Under the pieces are notes generated by a model that did not search any database, was not told the DNA's origin, and saw only the letters and a program-made list of their open reading frames with translations. Positions 5,356 to 5,643 of a stretch of 5,643 nucleotides of DNA are shown one piece after another. Each line of letters begins with the position of its first letter. Positions within the stretch are counted from its first letter, which is position 1. Location: positions 1 through 5,643 of the forward strand of contig JAEPMM010000237.1 in assembly GCA_017643965.1 (NCBI GenBank), read 5' to 3'. This stretch comes from Marinobacter sp. (GTDB lineage Bacteria; Pseudomonadota; Gammaproteobacteria; Pseudomonadales; Oleiphilaceae). The translations under genes and the position numbers were made by a program.

Positions 5356-5376
5356 TACGGATCACAAGGCGCAATA

Positions 5377-5643
5377 ATGAATAAGAGACTGATCTACGCA
5401 TTGCCTGCAACGGTGCTGGCATTCGTGGCCCTGGCCCTGGCTGTCATGGGATTGCTTTCGGCCAACAACGAAGTGGTGGAGTCTCGAAGCACCGCCACGG
5501 CGGAACCTGCTGAAATACCTACCCCTGAATACCGCTATCTGGTCGCTGTCACCGCCCTGTCCCCCGGTGCGGTCATGGAAGAGGAGGGCTTTATTCCAGT
5601 GTCGGCCTCGGCCCCGGTGCCGGAGGCGATCCCTGCAGACGAC
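5377..5643 (+). CDS. cpaB: Flp pilus assembly protein CpaB/RcpC, N-terminal part (3' truncated by window)
   Basis: The first 89 codons of a CpaB/RcpC-type protein; the frame is still open at the window end. A short basic N-terminus is followed by one membrane helix (about 8-28, 'ALPATVLAFVALALAVMGLL'), then a Glu/Thr/Pro linker, then 'YRYLVAVTALSPGAVMEEEG' (52-71). The latter matches the start of the SAF-like domain that CpaB shares with FlgA and antifreeze proteins. CpaB is a periplasmic, inner-membrane-anchored component linked to the CpaC/RcpA secretin. ATG 5377 has AAGG (5366-5369) 7 nt upstream. The secretin and TadA ATPase genes are expected after the window. Identification rests on the N-terminal layout and pilus context. 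Confidence 0.8.
   Translation, partial: MNKRLIYALPATVLAFVALALAVMGLLSANNEVVESRSTATAEPAEIPTPEYRYLVAVTALSPGAVMEEEGFIPVSASAPVPEAIPADD

Overview
The window reads as a piece of a G+C-rich, probably marine, gammaproteobacterial chromosome, of the Alcanivorax/Marinobacter kind. That placement is an inference from protein style, codon bias and gene mix; no rRNA or other marker is present. It holds seven protein genes in three blocks, two of them cut by the window edges. I see no tRNA, rRNA, CRISPR array, insertion sequence or phage gene.

Block 1 (1-2011, plus strand) is the end of an ABC-transporter operon. The C-terminal part of an FtsX/MacB-type permease overlaps, through ATGA, a lipoprotein of the AttH/CrtC-like lipocalin family. 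The pair resembles attEFGH-type systems, in which a permease works with an exported calycin-fold partner on an unknown, probably lipophilic, substrate.

Block 2 (2024-4304, minus strand) converges on block 1 with only 12 bp between the stop codons. In transcription order it contains a small DUF2805/TIGR03643 protein, a YkvA-type DUF1232 membrane protein, and an Amt-family ammonium channel. The Amt gene has its own regulatory region: a very good sigma-54 -24/-12 element, with two NtrC-like dyads upstream at about -111 and -141. This is the classical nitrogen-limitation layout. Its leader also has several short inverted repeats and a 9-bp direct repeat. No glnK is next to it, although the channel keeps the C-terminal tail that binds PII proteins.

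The divergent intergenic region (4305-4642) is noticeably richer in A+T than the genes. It contains no convincing gene but several dyads that could be operators.

Block 3 (4643-end, plus strand) is the start of a Flp/Tad (type IVb) pilus locus: a Flp major prepilin with a long basic leader, a TadE-type minor pseudopilin, and the N-terminus of CpaB/RcpC, cut by the window end. No TadV/CpaA peptidase lies between Flp and CpaB.

I did not find a clearly new system. The best leads are the nitrogen-control architecture of the Amt promoter and leader, the unexplained DUF2805 gene with its start-site dyad, and the compact flp-tadE-cpaB order.
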